Positions 7,581 to 14,779 of a stretch of DNA of 14,955 nt are shown one piece after another. Both the position numbers and the translations under genes were made by a program. Source of the DNA: an uncultured Erysipelotrichaceae bacterium (GTDB taxonomy: Bacteria > Bacillota_I > Bacilli_A > Erysipelotrichales > Coprobacillaceae); assembly GCA_900317015.1 (NCBI GenBank), contig ONFH01000273.1, positions 1-14,955 of the forward strand, in the 5' to 3' direction. Position 1 is the stretch's first letter. Each line of letters starts with the position of its first letter. The notes below the pieces were generated by a model. That model was not told where the DNA came from, searched no databases, and worked only from the letters and a program-made list of their open reading frames with translations.

Positions 7581-8175
7581 GAAAAGAGAAGACCCAGGAT
7601 TTCCAGAAGGGGAAGCTGGTCGTCAGATGTTAGATCGTATGAATAAATCCCATGCGCCACTTAGAGACTGGGGATTTCCGCATGAAAAATGGCCAGATGG
7701 CATGCATATTTTAGATGCTGGCTGTGGCGGTGGTGCTGCAATCCATGAATTATTAACGTATTCGAAGGATTCAATCGTTGAAGGCATCGACTATGCCGAA
7801 GAATCAGTGAATCAGGCCAAAAAGTATAATCAGGAAGAATTAGGTAAACGTGTCTTTATTCGACAAGGCGATGTTGGTGATCTGCCTTATGAGGATGAGA
7901 CGTTTGATGCCATCACAGCGGTGGAAACTGTGTATTTCTGGCCAGATCTTCTCAAGGCCATGAAAGAGATGCATCGTGTCTTGAAAAAAGGCGGTTTCTT
8001 TATGATCTTATGTGAAGGTTCTGATCCTGATCATAATGACTGGCCAGAGATTCCTACACCGATGAGGATCTATCGTCCCGAAGAATTAGTCACTTATTTG
8101 TCGCAGGCCGGCTTTCAGTCAGCCTCTTACGATAAGGGACCAGGCCAGTATATCTGTGTTGTTGGACACAAGTAA
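7573..8175 (+). CDS. Class I SAM-dependent methyltransferase (second of pair)
   Basis: The 200-aa protein is of the Methyltransf_11 (UbiE-like) type. Motif I is ILDAGCGGGAA (residues 46-56), the acidic strand end is VEGIDYAEES, then GDVGDLPYEDETFDAI and HRVLKKGGFFMIL. I chose the ATG at 7573 rather than 7564 because AAAGG at 7559-7563 abuts the 7564 ATG but is 9 nt from 7573. It overlaps the preceding methyltransferase by 8 nt. The two proteins are dissimilar outside the SAM fold, so this is not a recent tandem duplication. A strong terminator follows. The substrate is not evident. Confidence 0.9.
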   Translation: MDKKREDPGFPEGEAGRQMLDRMNKSHAPLRDWGFPHEKWPDGMHILDAGCGGGAAIHELLTYSKDSIVEGIDYAEESVNQAKKYNQEELGKRVFIRQGDVGDLPYEDETFDAITAVETVYFWPDLLKAMKEMHRVLKKGGFFMILCEGSDPDHNDWPEIPTPMRIYRPEELVTYLSQAGFQSASYDKGPGQYICVVGHK

Positions 8176-8199
8176 AAAGTTGTCTAAATTGAAATTTTT

Positions 8200-8243
8200 G
8201 AGAGTTAGATTTTGGAAAACACCAAAATTTGACTCTCTTTTTT
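8200..8243 (+). terminator. Strong rho-independent terminator after the methyltransferase pair
   Basis: A 16-bp stem, with G-T wobbles at two positions, joins 8200-8215 and 8222-8237 around AAAACA. It is followed by six T. Confidence 0.95.
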
Positions 8244-8264
8244 GATGAGAATAGCCTCAAATGT

Positions 8265-8293
8265 TTGTAATCGATTACACGATATGGTATAAT
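8265..8293 (+). promoter_or_regulatory. pckA: pckA promoter
   Basis: TTGTAA (8265-8270), a 17-bp spacer and a consensus TATAAT (8288-8293) form a strong sigma-A promoter. Transcription should begin near 8300, about 30 nt before the chosen pckA start. This rules out the in-frame ATG at 8261, which is upstream of the message. Confidence 0.85.
8266..8279. promoter_or_regulatory. Catabolite-responsive element (CcpA operator) over the pckA -35 box
   Basis: TGTAATCGATTACA is a perfect 14-bp palindrome and fits every defined position of the cre consensus TGWNANCGNTNWCA. It covers the -35 box from its second base and runs into the spacer, a position where bound CcpA would block RNA polymerase. Catabolite repression of pckA is the simplest inference. 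CcpA itself is not in the window. Confidence 0.75.
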
Positions 8294-8329
8294 AGAGCCA
8301 CGCGTAAAGAAAGAGAGGTCATATTATTT

Positions 8330-9925
8330 ATGGATCATAACTTATTGAAACTAGGAATCTATAATGATACAGGAAAAGTACATTATAACCTTGGTGCGGC
8401 TGCGCTAGTCGAAGAAGCATTAAAAAGAGGCGAAGGTATCTTAACAGATACAGGCGCTCTTTCTATTAAAACAGGAAAATATACAGGTCGTTCGCCTAAT
8501 GATAAATTCATCGTCGATACACCTGAAGATCATGACAATGTGGCATGGGGCGATGTCAACCGTCCAATGTCTGTCGAAAGATATACTGCATTAAAGGAAA
8601 GAATCATGACGTATATGGGAGACAAGGAACTTTACGTCTTCCAGGGATTTGCTGGTGCGGATCCACGTTATACAAGAAAATTCATGGTGGTCAATGAACG
8701 TGCCTGCCAGAACTTATTTATTAGACAGCTATTAATTCAGCCTTCTGAAGAAGAACTTGCGGAATATGGTGATCAGGATTATACAATTCTTTCAGTCCCA
8801 GGATTTAAGTGTGTTCCTGAAAGAGATGGTACAAATTCTGAAGCTGCTATCGTTGTGAACTTTGCAGATCATATGGTCTTAATTGCCGGAACAGAATATT
8901 CTGGTGAAATTAAGAAATCTGTCTTCACGATCATGAACTATGTCATGCCACTTGAAGAACATGTCTTACCAATGCATTGTTCATGTAACATGAACCCTAA
9001 GACAAGAGGAACAGCAGTCTTCTTTGGTTTATCAGGAACTGGTAAAACGACATTATCAGCTGATCCAAACCGTCTATTAATTGGTGATGATGAACATGGC
9101 TGGTCAGATGATCATGTCTTCAACTTTGAAGGTGGCTGTTATGCAAAATGTATCAACCTGACACAGGATGGTGAACCATACATCTACAATGCCATCAAGT
9201 TTGGTGCTGAAGTCGAAAACGTTGTTGTCGATCCAGTCACTCGTATTCCAGATTTCTTTGATGGCACGATCACTTTAAATACTCGTGTTGGTTATCCACT
9301 TGAGTATATTGATAATGCGATCACACCTTCAGTCGGGATCGCACCTGATGTTGTCATCTTCTTAACAGCTGATGCTTTTGGTGTTTTACCACCAATCTCT
9401 AAGCTTTCTAAAGAAGCTGCGATGTATCATTTCGTCACTGGCTTTACTTCTAAAGTTGCCGGTACAGAACGTGGCATCACAGAACCACAGCCAACATTCT
9501 CGACATTATTTGGTGAACCATTCATGCCATTATCACCAGATGTTTATGCCAATATGTTAGGTGAAAAGATCAATAAGGGTAACGTTCGTGTTTACCTGAT
9601 CAACACTGGCTGGACTGGTGGACCTTATGGTGTCGGCCATCGTATGCGTTTAGGCTATACTCGTGAAATGGTTTCAGCTGCTTTAAATGGTGACATTGAA
9701 AAGGCTCGTTTCATTCATGATAAACGTTTCAACTTAGAGATTCCTCAGGAATGTCCAAATGTTCCACATCATATTATGAACCCTCGTTCTACATGGCAGG
9801 ATCGTGATGCTTATGATGCACAGGCAGATAAGCTTGCAAAAATGTTCCAGGAAAACTTCGCAAAGAAGTATGAACATATGCCAGAAGAAGTCAAGAATGC
9901 TGGCCCAAAACCTTTAAATGACTAA
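8330..9925 (+). CDS. pckA: Phosphoenolpyruvate carboxykinase (ATP)
   Basis: This cytoplasmic enzyme interconverts oxaloacetate plus ATP with phosphoenolpyruvate, CO2 and ADP. In fermenting anaerobes it often runs toward oxaloacetate and makes ATP; the direction here is inference. From the chosen start it has 531 aa, normal for the family. GLSGTGKTT at 233-241 is the phosphate-binding loop, with K239. IGDDEHGW (251-258) supplies the metal-binding aspartates. GRSPNDKF near the N-terminus and the NTGWTGG segment are also diagnostic. The start at 8330 is set by AGAGG at 8314-8318 and by the promoter at 8265-8293; the in-frame ATG at 8261 would add 23 residues encoded by promoter DNA. It is a single-gene unit ending in a bidirectional terminator. 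Confidence 0.98.
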   Translation: MDHNLLKLGIYNDTGKVHYNLGAAALVEEALKRGEGILTDTGALSIKTGKYTGRSPNDKFIVDTPEDHDNVAWGDVNRPMSVERYTALKERIMTYMGDKELYVFQGFAGADPRYTRKFMVVNERACQNLFIRQLLIQPSEEELAEYGDQDYTILSVPGFKCVPERDGTNSEAAIVVNFADHMVLIAGTEYSGEIKKSVFTIMNYVMPLEEHVLPMHCSCNMNPKTRGTAVFFGLSGTGKTTLSADPNRLLIGDDEHGWSDDHVFNFEGGCYAKCINLTQDGEPYIYNAIKFGAEVENVVVDPVTRIPDFFDGTITLNTRVGYPLEYIDNAITPSVGIAPDVVIFLTADAFGVLPPISKLSKEAAMYHFVTGFTSKVAGTERGITEPQPTFSTLFGEPFMPLSPDVYANMLGEKINKGNVRVYLINTGWTGGPYGVGHRMRLGYTREMVSAALNGDIEKARFIHDKRFNLEIPQECPNVPHHIMNPRSTWQDRDAYDAQADKLAKMFQENFAKKYEHMPEEVKNAGPKPLND

Positions 9926-9927
9926 TA

Positions 9928-9953
9928 AAAAATCCGGAAATTTCCGGATTTTT
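9928..9953. terminator. Bidirectional terminator between pckA and the CDF gene
   Basis: A perfect 26-bp palindrome centred between 9940 and 9941 has the core TCCGGAAATTTCCGGA, flanked by A and T runs. It reads as hairpin plus U-tract on both strands, so it serves both convergent genes. It ends 3 bp before the CDF stop codon. Confidence 0.92.
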
Positions 9954-9956
9954 ATT

Positions 9957-11063
9957 TTAGTCTGAAATGTCAGAATCCATGACCATATATAATTGATAAT
10001 CAGGATACATTTTGGCAATATCATCATGAATATGCGTAAAAAGCGCCTGACGATCTTTTTCTTTGAAATCGATGATGATATCGAACTGGATCGAATGTTC
10101 CTCTTCATTGACATAGAAACCATGCATTTCTAAGACATGATCATGACCCATGACACATTGTCTAATTTTAGAGTACATCGCTTGAATTTCATCGTTTGTC
10201 GTATTTAAGGAATAGATTGAGATTCCTGTTAAGGCAACTTGATAGTCCTGATAGATCTTCGTCGAGATGGCACGCTCTAGCTCGTCAATTTCACGAGCCG
10301 TCATCGTATCTCGTACTTCAATATGGACAGAACCTAAATAACGATCAACGCCGTAAGAGTTAAGAATTAAATCATAAGCGCCATGGACTTCATCGAAAGA
10401 AGTGATGGCTTTTTTGATCTCTTTAGAAAGATTGGAGTCAATACGTTCGCCTAAGATCTCTGATAAGGTCTCTTTTAACATATCAAGGCCAGCTTTCATA
10501 ATGACAACGGCGATGATGGCCCCTAAATAAGCTTCTAGTGAAACATGGAAGAAGATATAGATCCCGGCTGCTACTAATGTTGTGATAGAAATAATGGAAT
10601 CATTGAGAGCATCTTCACCAGAAGCAATCAAGGAATTGGATTTGACTTTTTCGCCTTGATGTTTGACGTAACGTCCTAAGATGATTTTGACCACGATGGC
10701 TACGGCGACAATGATCAATGAGACTGTAGAATAATCAGGCTTAGATGGATTCATGATGCTTTTCACGGATTCGATCAATGCGGAAACACCAGCATATAAA
10801 ACGATGATTGAGATAATGGATGCAGAGAGATATTCAATACGCCCATAGCCTAGCGGATGCTTGGCATCAGGGGCTTTATTGGAGAGCTTTGTTCCAACGA
10901 TGGTAATGATGGAACTCATCGCATCAGAGAGATTATTGAGGGCATCCATAGTAATGGCAATGGAATGTGTGAATGTACCAACAAAGGCTTTGAAGATGGA
11001 TAAAAAAACATTGGCTAAAATACCAATAATACTTGTTCTGATAATGACTTGATCACGATTCAT
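9957..11063 (-). CDS. Cation diffusion facilitator, probably a Mn-type metal exporter
   Basis: The 368-aa protein has the CDF plan: six membrane helices over residues 10 to about 200, then a cytoplasmic domain. Metal-site residues are visible: helix II carries N43 and D47 (DALNNLSDA) and helix V D151 and D155 (GEDALNDS). This NxxxD-DxxxD pattern is associated with manganese CDFs such as MntE, whereas zinc types usually have histidine. KHPLGYGRIEYL between helices II and III is a family hallmark. The cytoplasmic part extends about 80 residues past the usual domain (from about 290) and may form a second ferredoxin-like unit. AGGAGG precedes the ATG at 11063. Export of Mn2+ with proton exchange is inferred from the family. 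Confidence 0.93.
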   Translation of the reverse strand: MNRDQVIIRTSIIGILANVFLSIFKAFVGTFTHSIAITMDALNNLSDAMSSIITIVGTKLSNKAPDAKHPLGYGRIEYLSASIISIIVLYAGVSALIESVKSIMNPSKPDYSTVSLIIVAVAIVVKIILGRYVKHQGEKVKSNSLIASGEDALNDSIISITTLVAAGIYIFFHVSLEAYLGAIIAVVIMKAGLDMLKETLSEILGERIDSNLSKEIKKAITSFDEVHGAYDLILNSYGVDRYLGSVHIEVRDTMTAREIDELERAISTKIYQDYQVALTGISIYSLNTTNDEIQAMYSKIRQCVMGHDHVLEMHGFYVNEEEHSIQFDIIIDFKEKDRQALFTHIHDDIAKMYPDYQLYMVMDSDISD

Positions 11064-11101
11064 AGAAAATGACCTCCTCCTTATGCATTACGATAATACG
11101 A

Positions 11102-11134
11102 ACAAGTGATCTTGTCAATCTGATTGTGCACAAT
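11102..11134 (-). promoter_or_regulatory. CDF promoter region with two inverted repeats
   Basis: On the minus strand a consensus TTGACA lies at 11118-11113, with a weak TATCGT 17 bp downstream. Two inverted repeats flank it. ATTGTGCACAAT (11123-11134) is a perfect 12-bp palindrome just upstream. ACAAG and CTTGT around TGAT (11102-11115) overlap the -35 and spacer. Either could be a metal-responsive operator; no known box is matched. The -10 assignment is weak. Confidence 0.45.
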
Positions 11135-11140
11135 TAAAAT

Positions 11141-11165
11141 AAAAACACACATAAAAATGTGTGTT
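11141..11165 (-). terminator. Terminator of the small membrane protein gene
   Basis: On the minus strand AACACACAT and ATGTGTGTT form a 9-bp stem around TTTT, followed by a T run. The hairpin begins within the stop codon of the gene it ends. It separates this gene from the CDF gene. Confidence 0.9.
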
Positions 11166-11565
11166 AAGAATTCTTAGCTTTCTTGACTTGTTCCTGCGTA
11201 TACTCTGCTTCTGCTTTCTGGAAGGATGAGCTTGTTAAGCGATGGATCCCAAGTGAGGCACCATAGCCGATCGCAATGACAAGGATCCAGGCAATGATAT
11301 GCTTGCTTCTGGTTTTGTCTTTAAAGAATGGCAGCTTTTCTTTGAGACCACCGTAGTCTAATTCCACAAAGAGACCAAAAGCAATTGCGATCCAGAAGAT
11401 GGCACTTGAGATCTTTAAAAGAATCGCATCACTTGAAGTCATGACTTGTGCAGCCTTAGCGCCATAGACGCTTTCGACATCCATGCTATGAGAAACGGAA
11501 AAGGCCGCAATCAGACAGCCAAGAAAGGCAAACCATATAATGATACGTTTAATACTGATTTTCAT
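11164..11565 (-). CDS. Small membrane protein of unknown function
   Basis: The 133-aa protein has three hydrophobic segments: about residues 7-25 (IIIWFAFLGCLIAAFSV), 49-69 (LLKISSAIFWIAIAFGLFV) and 90-108 (IIAWILVIAIGYGASLGI). It ends in a charged tail (KAEAEYTQEQVKKAKNS). The first segment could be a signal anchor rather than a cleaved signal. I set the start at 11565 because AAGGAG lies 7 nt upstream; the longer frame from 11595 begins near the -10 box. It has its own promoter and terminator. I do not recognise the family, and the neighbours (CDF exporter, asd) say nothing firm about its role. Confidence 0.75.
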   Translation of the reverse strand: MKISIKRIIIWFAFLGCLIAAFSVSHSMDVESVYGAKAAQVMTSSDAILLKISSAIFWIAIAFGLFVELDYGGLKEKLPFFKDKTRSKHIIAWILVIAIGYGASLGIHRLTSSSFQKAEAEYTQEQVKKAKNS

Positions 11566-11585
11566 TTTGATACTCCTTTGAGAGT

Positions 11586-11594
11586 ATTCTATCA
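11586..11594 (-). promoter_or_regulatory. Extended -10 promoter of the small membrane protein gene
   Basis: TGATAGAAT on the minus strand is an extended -10 element, with a poor -35 (TATAGT) 17 bp upstream. Transcription would start near 11579, just ahead of the AAGGAG at about -7 from the ATG. Confidence 0.45.
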
Positions 11595-11637
11595 TGATTC
11601 AGAAAAGAACTATAGTACGGATGATGAAAACGCAAAC

Positions 11638-11662
11638 AAAAAATCCACACGCATGTGTGGAT
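11638..11662 (-). terminator. Terminator of asd
   Basis: On the minus strand ATCCACAC and GTGTGGAT form an 8-bp stem around ATGC, followed by six T. It starts about 6 bp after the asd stop codon. Confidence 0.93.
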
Positions 11663-11667
11663 CTTCC

Positions 11668-12765
11668 TTATTTCTTAGTGATAAAGCCTTTAGCCTTTAA
11701 TAATTCGGCACATAAGACACCACCGCCGGCTGCGCCACGGATCGTGTTATGAGAAAGACCAACGAACTTATAGTCGTAAACTTTGTCTTCTCTTAAACGA
11801 CCAACTGAGACACCAAAACCATTTTCATAGTTGACGTCTAAGCGAACCTGTGGACGATCATCATCTTCTAAGTACTGGATGAACTGTTTAGGTGCATTTG
11901 GTAAGCCTAAACGCTGTGGTTCACCAGAGAAGTTGACCATCGCATCGATCAACTGCTGCTTTGTTGGGTGTTTTCTGAATTTAACGAAAACTGCAGCTGT
12001 ATGACCATATAAGACTGGAACACGTAAGCACTGTGAAGTAATTGTGATGACATCATCATCTAATGGGACGATGGCTTTCTTTTCATCATCGACATGACCC
12101 CAGACACGCATTGGTTCACGTTCTGATTTTTCTTCTTCACCGCTGATGAATGGAATGATATTGCCTTCCATTTCTGGCCATTCCTTGAAGTTCTTACCAG
12201 CACCAGAGATTGCCTGATAAGTTGTTACGATCACTTCATAAGGTTCGAATTCTTTCCATGCAGTCAAAACTGGTGTATAAGACTGAATGGAACAGTTTGG
12301 TTTAACAGCAATGAAACCACGTTTTGTTCCTAAACGTTCTTTCTGATATTTGATGACATCTGTAGCATCTGGGTTGATTTCAGGAATGATCATTGGAACA
12401 TCTGGTGTCCAGCGATGAGCTGAGTTATTAGAAACGACAGGTGTTTCTGTTTTGGCATAAGCTTCTTCGATCTTCTTGATCTCTTCTTTGCTCATATCTA
12501 CGGCAGAGAAGACGAAATCAACTTGTGAAGCGACGTCTTCAACGTCATTGACGTTATAACATACTAAATTTTTAACGGCTTCAGGAATGGGTTCATCCAT
12601 TTTCCAGCGACCTGCTACGGCTTGTTCATATGTTTTACCGGCGCTTCTTGGACTTGCAGCAACGCAGACAACTTCAAACCAAGGATGATTTTCTAATAAT
12701 TGGATAAATCTCTGTCCGACCATACCAGTCGCACCAAGAATACCGACTTTTAATTTTTCACTCAT
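11668..12765 (-). CDS. asd: Aspartate-semialdehyde dehydrogenase
   Basis: The enzyme reduces aspartyl phosphate to aspartate semialdehyde with NADPH, the branch point to lysine, diaminopimelate, methionine and threonine. The 365-aa protein begins with GILGATGMVGQRF, the nucleotide-binding loop (residues 8-20). KPNCSIQ holds the catalytic cysteine C158. SNNSAHRWTPDVPMIIPEIN and the C-terminal SHNTIRGAAGG match the archaeal/fungal-type Asd subfamily rather than the common bacterial form. The start at 12765 is supported by GGAGAG six nt upstream; the open frame extends to 12828, but those residues look like leader sequence. It stands alone with its own promoter and terminator, without lysC or dapA beside it. 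Confidence 0.96.
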   Translation of the reverse strand: MSEKLKVGILGATGMVGQRFIQLLENHPWFEVVCVAASPRSAGKTYEQAVAGRWKMDEPIPEAVKNLVCYNVNDVEDVASQVDFVFSAVDMSKEEIKKIEEAYAKTETPVVSNNSAHRWTPDVPMIIPEINPDATDVIKYQKERLGTKRGFIAVKPNCSIQSYTPVLTAWKEFEPYEVIVTTYQAISGAGKNFKEWPEMEGNIIPFISGEEEKSEREPMRVWGHVDDEKKAIVPLDDDVITITSQCLRVPVLYGHTAAVFVKFRKHPTKQQLIDAMVNFSGEPQRLGLPNAPKQFIQYLEDDDRPQVRLDVNYENGFGVSVGRLREDKVYDYKFVGLSHNTIRGAAGGGVLCAELLKAKGFITKK

Positions 12766-12830
12766 AATACTCTCCATTCTCTTATTAAATTTCTTTTCAC
12801 TATTTCGAAAAACTGAAAAGATTGACATCT

Positions 12831-12853
12831 AATATTCGGTAAAGGCGAATATT
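12831..12853 (-). promoter_or_regulatory. Stem-loop in the asd leader
   Basis: AATATTCG and CGAATATT are perfect 8-bp arms around a 7-nt loop. With transcription starting near 12863, this lies close to the 5' end of the asd message. It could protect the RNA or be an operator just past the start site. It does not look like a lysine riboswitch, which is far larger. Confidence 0.5.
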
Positions 12854-12869
12854 CAATATCTTATTCACT

Positions 12870-12898
12870 ATAATACATAAATTGAATGTAAATTACAA
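12870..12898 (-). promoter_or_regulatory. asd: asd promoter
   Basis: On the minus strand TTGTAA (12898-12893), 17 bp and TATTAT (12875-12870) form a good sigma-A promoter. It gives a leader of about 98 nt. It lies within the 341-bp divergent region 12766-13106; the rest of that region holds the plus-strand promoter and no gene I can support. Confidence 0.7.
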
Positions 12899-12981
12899 GG
12901 TTTAAGTATCCTATATCTATATAAGTACGCTTTTTAACGAGACTTTGCAAGTGATCTGACTTGTCATTTCTACAGATTTCA

Positions 12982-13011
12982 TTGTGGAAAAAGAGGGGAG
13001 TGTGCTAAAAT
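12982..13011 (+). promoter_or_regulatory. Candidate promoter of the unknown-protein/WYL operon
   Basis: TTGTGG (12982-12987), 18 bp and TAAAAT (13006-13011) preceded by TGC form an extended -10 promoter, with a leader of about 90 nt. A second possible -10, TACAAT at 13077-13082, is nearer the gene but has no good -35. Short inverted arms AGAAC and GTTCT (about 13018-13050) fall in the longer leader. Confidence 0.5.
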
Positions 13012-13106
13012 TAAACTAGAACCGTATAAGCGTATTTAAAAAGGCGTTCTGAAAGACATCATTTTTTGAGTTCTGCTACAATGAAGTCACAGAAGGAGTG
13101 ATACAC

Positions 13107-13691
13107 ATGTTAAAGAACTATTTAGAAATGATGAATATGACTTTAGAAGATATGAAGGATTACATTTACGAGATCGATGATCATGATTTAAGTGATGATC
13201 TTGAACAGTGTTTCTTAGTCAAACAGTTTAGAATGATGGTTGAAGAACGTCATGATGAATTTGTCGCCAAAGCTATTCTTGCTTTAATGAAAGCCAAAGG
13301 CTTTTCGGCCATTGAACATCATTTGATCATGATCAATTATTTCTTTGGTGATGATGCGCGTGTCATCACTTGTAAGAGAACTATTAAAAGATTAGTTTTA
13401 TCATTAGATGATCCACTCAATGAATATCGTTTATTAAGACATATTATGGATCTTGATCATGCGTCATTGATTCGAGCTTTAGTCGATGGTCATCATATGA
13501 ATAAAGAACAGGCTGCATTCTGTAACTTGGTCGAAGATGATGATGAAGAGGCTTATGATTATCTGATCTCACTTGATCATGAACCAAGTCAGTCTTTATT
13601 AGAATACTATAGCTCATATTCTTTAATGGGCTACTTAGCTTTAAAGAGACATTACAGACAGACAACACGCTTAGCGTTATCTTTTAACTAA
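13107..13691 (+). CDS. Acidic, probably helical protein of unknown function
   Basis: I do not recognise this 194-aa protein. It is soluble, predicted mostly helical, and rich in Asp, Glu, His and Leu, with DDHDLSDDLEQ near the N-terminus and VEDDDEEAYDYL near residue 150. It has no signal peptide, membrane segment, cysteine cluster or catalytic motif I can name. Repeated LxxLxDxD/H patterns (LSLDDPLNEYRLL, IMDLDHASLIRAL, LISLDHEPSQSLL) hint at a helical-repeat fold. The start at 13107 has AAGGAG 8 nt upstream, so the GTG nine bases earlier is less likely. Its stop overlaps an in-frame ATG of the WYL gene (TAATG), so the two are co-transcribed and it may act with that regulator. Confidence 0.85.
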   Translation: MLKNYLEMMNMTLEDMKDYIYEIDDHDLSDDLEQCFLVKQFRMMVEERHDEFVAKAILALMKAKGFSAIEHHLIMINYFFGDDARVITCKRTIKRLVLSLDDPLNEYRLLRHIMDLDHASLIRALVDGHHMNKEQAAFCNLVEDDDEEAYDYLISLDHEPSQSLLEYYSSYSLMGYLALKRHYRQTTRLALSFN

Positions 13692-13705
13692 TGGGAGGTG
13701 CCCTT

Positions 13706-14737
13706 ATGGGAGAGGATATGTATCGTGTCATGAAAGTGATGATGTCATCACCAACGAAGACGATTCGTGGCAAGGACATTCAGAAAACTTTGGAAGAAGA
13801 AGGCTATCATTATGATATTAAGACGATCTATAACTTCTTACGCCAGCTCAATGGCTTCTTTAACGAGCTGCTTCATGATGATATGTTTGAATCGGTGCAT
13901 GGCGTAGGCTGGCGTATTCGCAAAGAATTCTTTGATGATCGTGAGCTGCAGATGCTTATTGATGCCTTAGAATATAATGGTGATATTTCGGTCAATGATC
14001 GTCAGGCGATCACCGATAAGCTTTCTAGCTTTTCGTCGGCCCGACAGAAAGAATTATTACAAATTGAAAGTGAGCAGGAAGGAGAAGAGAAGAACTTCTC
14101 CCTGCTTTTGAATTTACGTACGATCAATAAGGCCATCAGAGAACAGAAAACGATTCTTTTCAATTATGTCGACTTTGATGCGGATCCTAAAACAAGCAAG
14201 CCGGTCGAAGTGGAGTCGACAAATGGGAATGCCATCTTTTATGATGTGAGCCGTAAGAATACGGATTATGTCGTCTCACCTTATAAAGTGATGATCCATG
14301 GCCAACACTATTATATGATCGGCAACTTTGTGAAAGAAGATGTGGATCAGATCCGTTATTATCGTTTAGATCGTATGAGAAGAATTCGTATTTCTAAATA
14401 TAAGTATGCGGATAAAAGTATGGAGATCGATATGGACGAATATGCCAAAAGCGTCTTTGCTAAGCAGCGTACGATCACCTTAGTCATGAATTTTAAAAAA
14501 GATCTCTTTCGAGAGATGGTTTCTCATTTTGGGGATGACTTTGTCGTGACGAAAGGACAGGATCAGACGTACAAAGCCATCATTTCTGATGTTCCTTATT
14601 CAGGTGATCTGATCAACTGGATCCTGATGTTAGGTGAAAAAGTCCAGATCTTAGGCCCTGCTGATCTCAAAGAGGAAGTGAAGGGCAAGATCAAGGAATC
14701 TTATGAACATTATCAAGAAGATGACATGGTCGAATGA
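13706..14737 (+). CDS. WYL-domain transcriptional regulator
   Basis: The 343-aa protein has an N-terminal helix-turn-helix region (about residues 1-70, with VMKVMMSSPTKTIRGKDIQ and YDIKTIYNFLRQL). A WYL domain follows at about 141-230 (QKTILFNYVDFD to the segment SPYKVMIHGQHYYMIGN and RYYRLDRMRRI). The eponymous WYL triplet is replaced by HYYMIG. The C-terminal part to about 340 matches the usual extension. WYL proteins are ligand-responsive regulators, often sensing nucleic acids or nucleotides. I set the start at 13706: GGGAGG at 13693-13698 sits 7 nt upstream, and the ATG at 13691 overlaps the preceding stop but has no own site. No target is evident. Confidence 0.9.
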   Translation: MGEDMYRVMKVMMSSPTKTIRGKDIQKTLEEEGYHYDIKTIYNFLRQLNGFFNELLHDDMFESVHGVGWRIRKEFFDDRELQMLIDALEYNGDISVNDRQAITDKLSSFSSARQKELLQIESEQEGEEKNFSLLLNLRTINKAIREQKTILFNYVDFDADPKTSKPVEVESTNGNAIFYDVSRKNTDYVVSPYKVMIHGQHYYMIGNFVKEDVDQIRYYRLDRMRRIRISKYKYADKSMEIDMDEYAKSVFAKQRTITLVMNFKKDLFREMVSHFGDDFVVTKGQDQTYKAIISDVPYSGDLINWILMLGEKVQILGPADLKEEVKGKIKESYEHYQEDDMVE

Positions 14738-14765
14738 AAAAGATCTGACCATTGCGGATCCTTTT
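14738..14765 (+). terminator. Weak terminator after the WYL gene
   Basis: AAAAGATC can pair with GATCCTTTT, leaving one C bulged, around an 11-nt loop. The T run is only four long, and the next promoter's -35 lies inside it. Termination may be partial. Confidence 0.4.
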
Positions 14766-14779
14766 GAATTCGATATAAT
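14752..14779 (+). promoter_or_regulatory. Promoter of a gene or RNA beyond the right edge
   Basis: TTGCGG (14752-14757), 16 bp and a consensus TATAAT (14774-14779) form a good sigma-A promoter. Transcription would begin near 14786 and run right. Confidence 0.6.

Noticed and set aside
8261..8329. N-terminal extension of pckA from the ATG at 8261
   Set aside because: These bases contain the cre, the spacer and the -10 box; the family length and ribosome binding site fit 8330.
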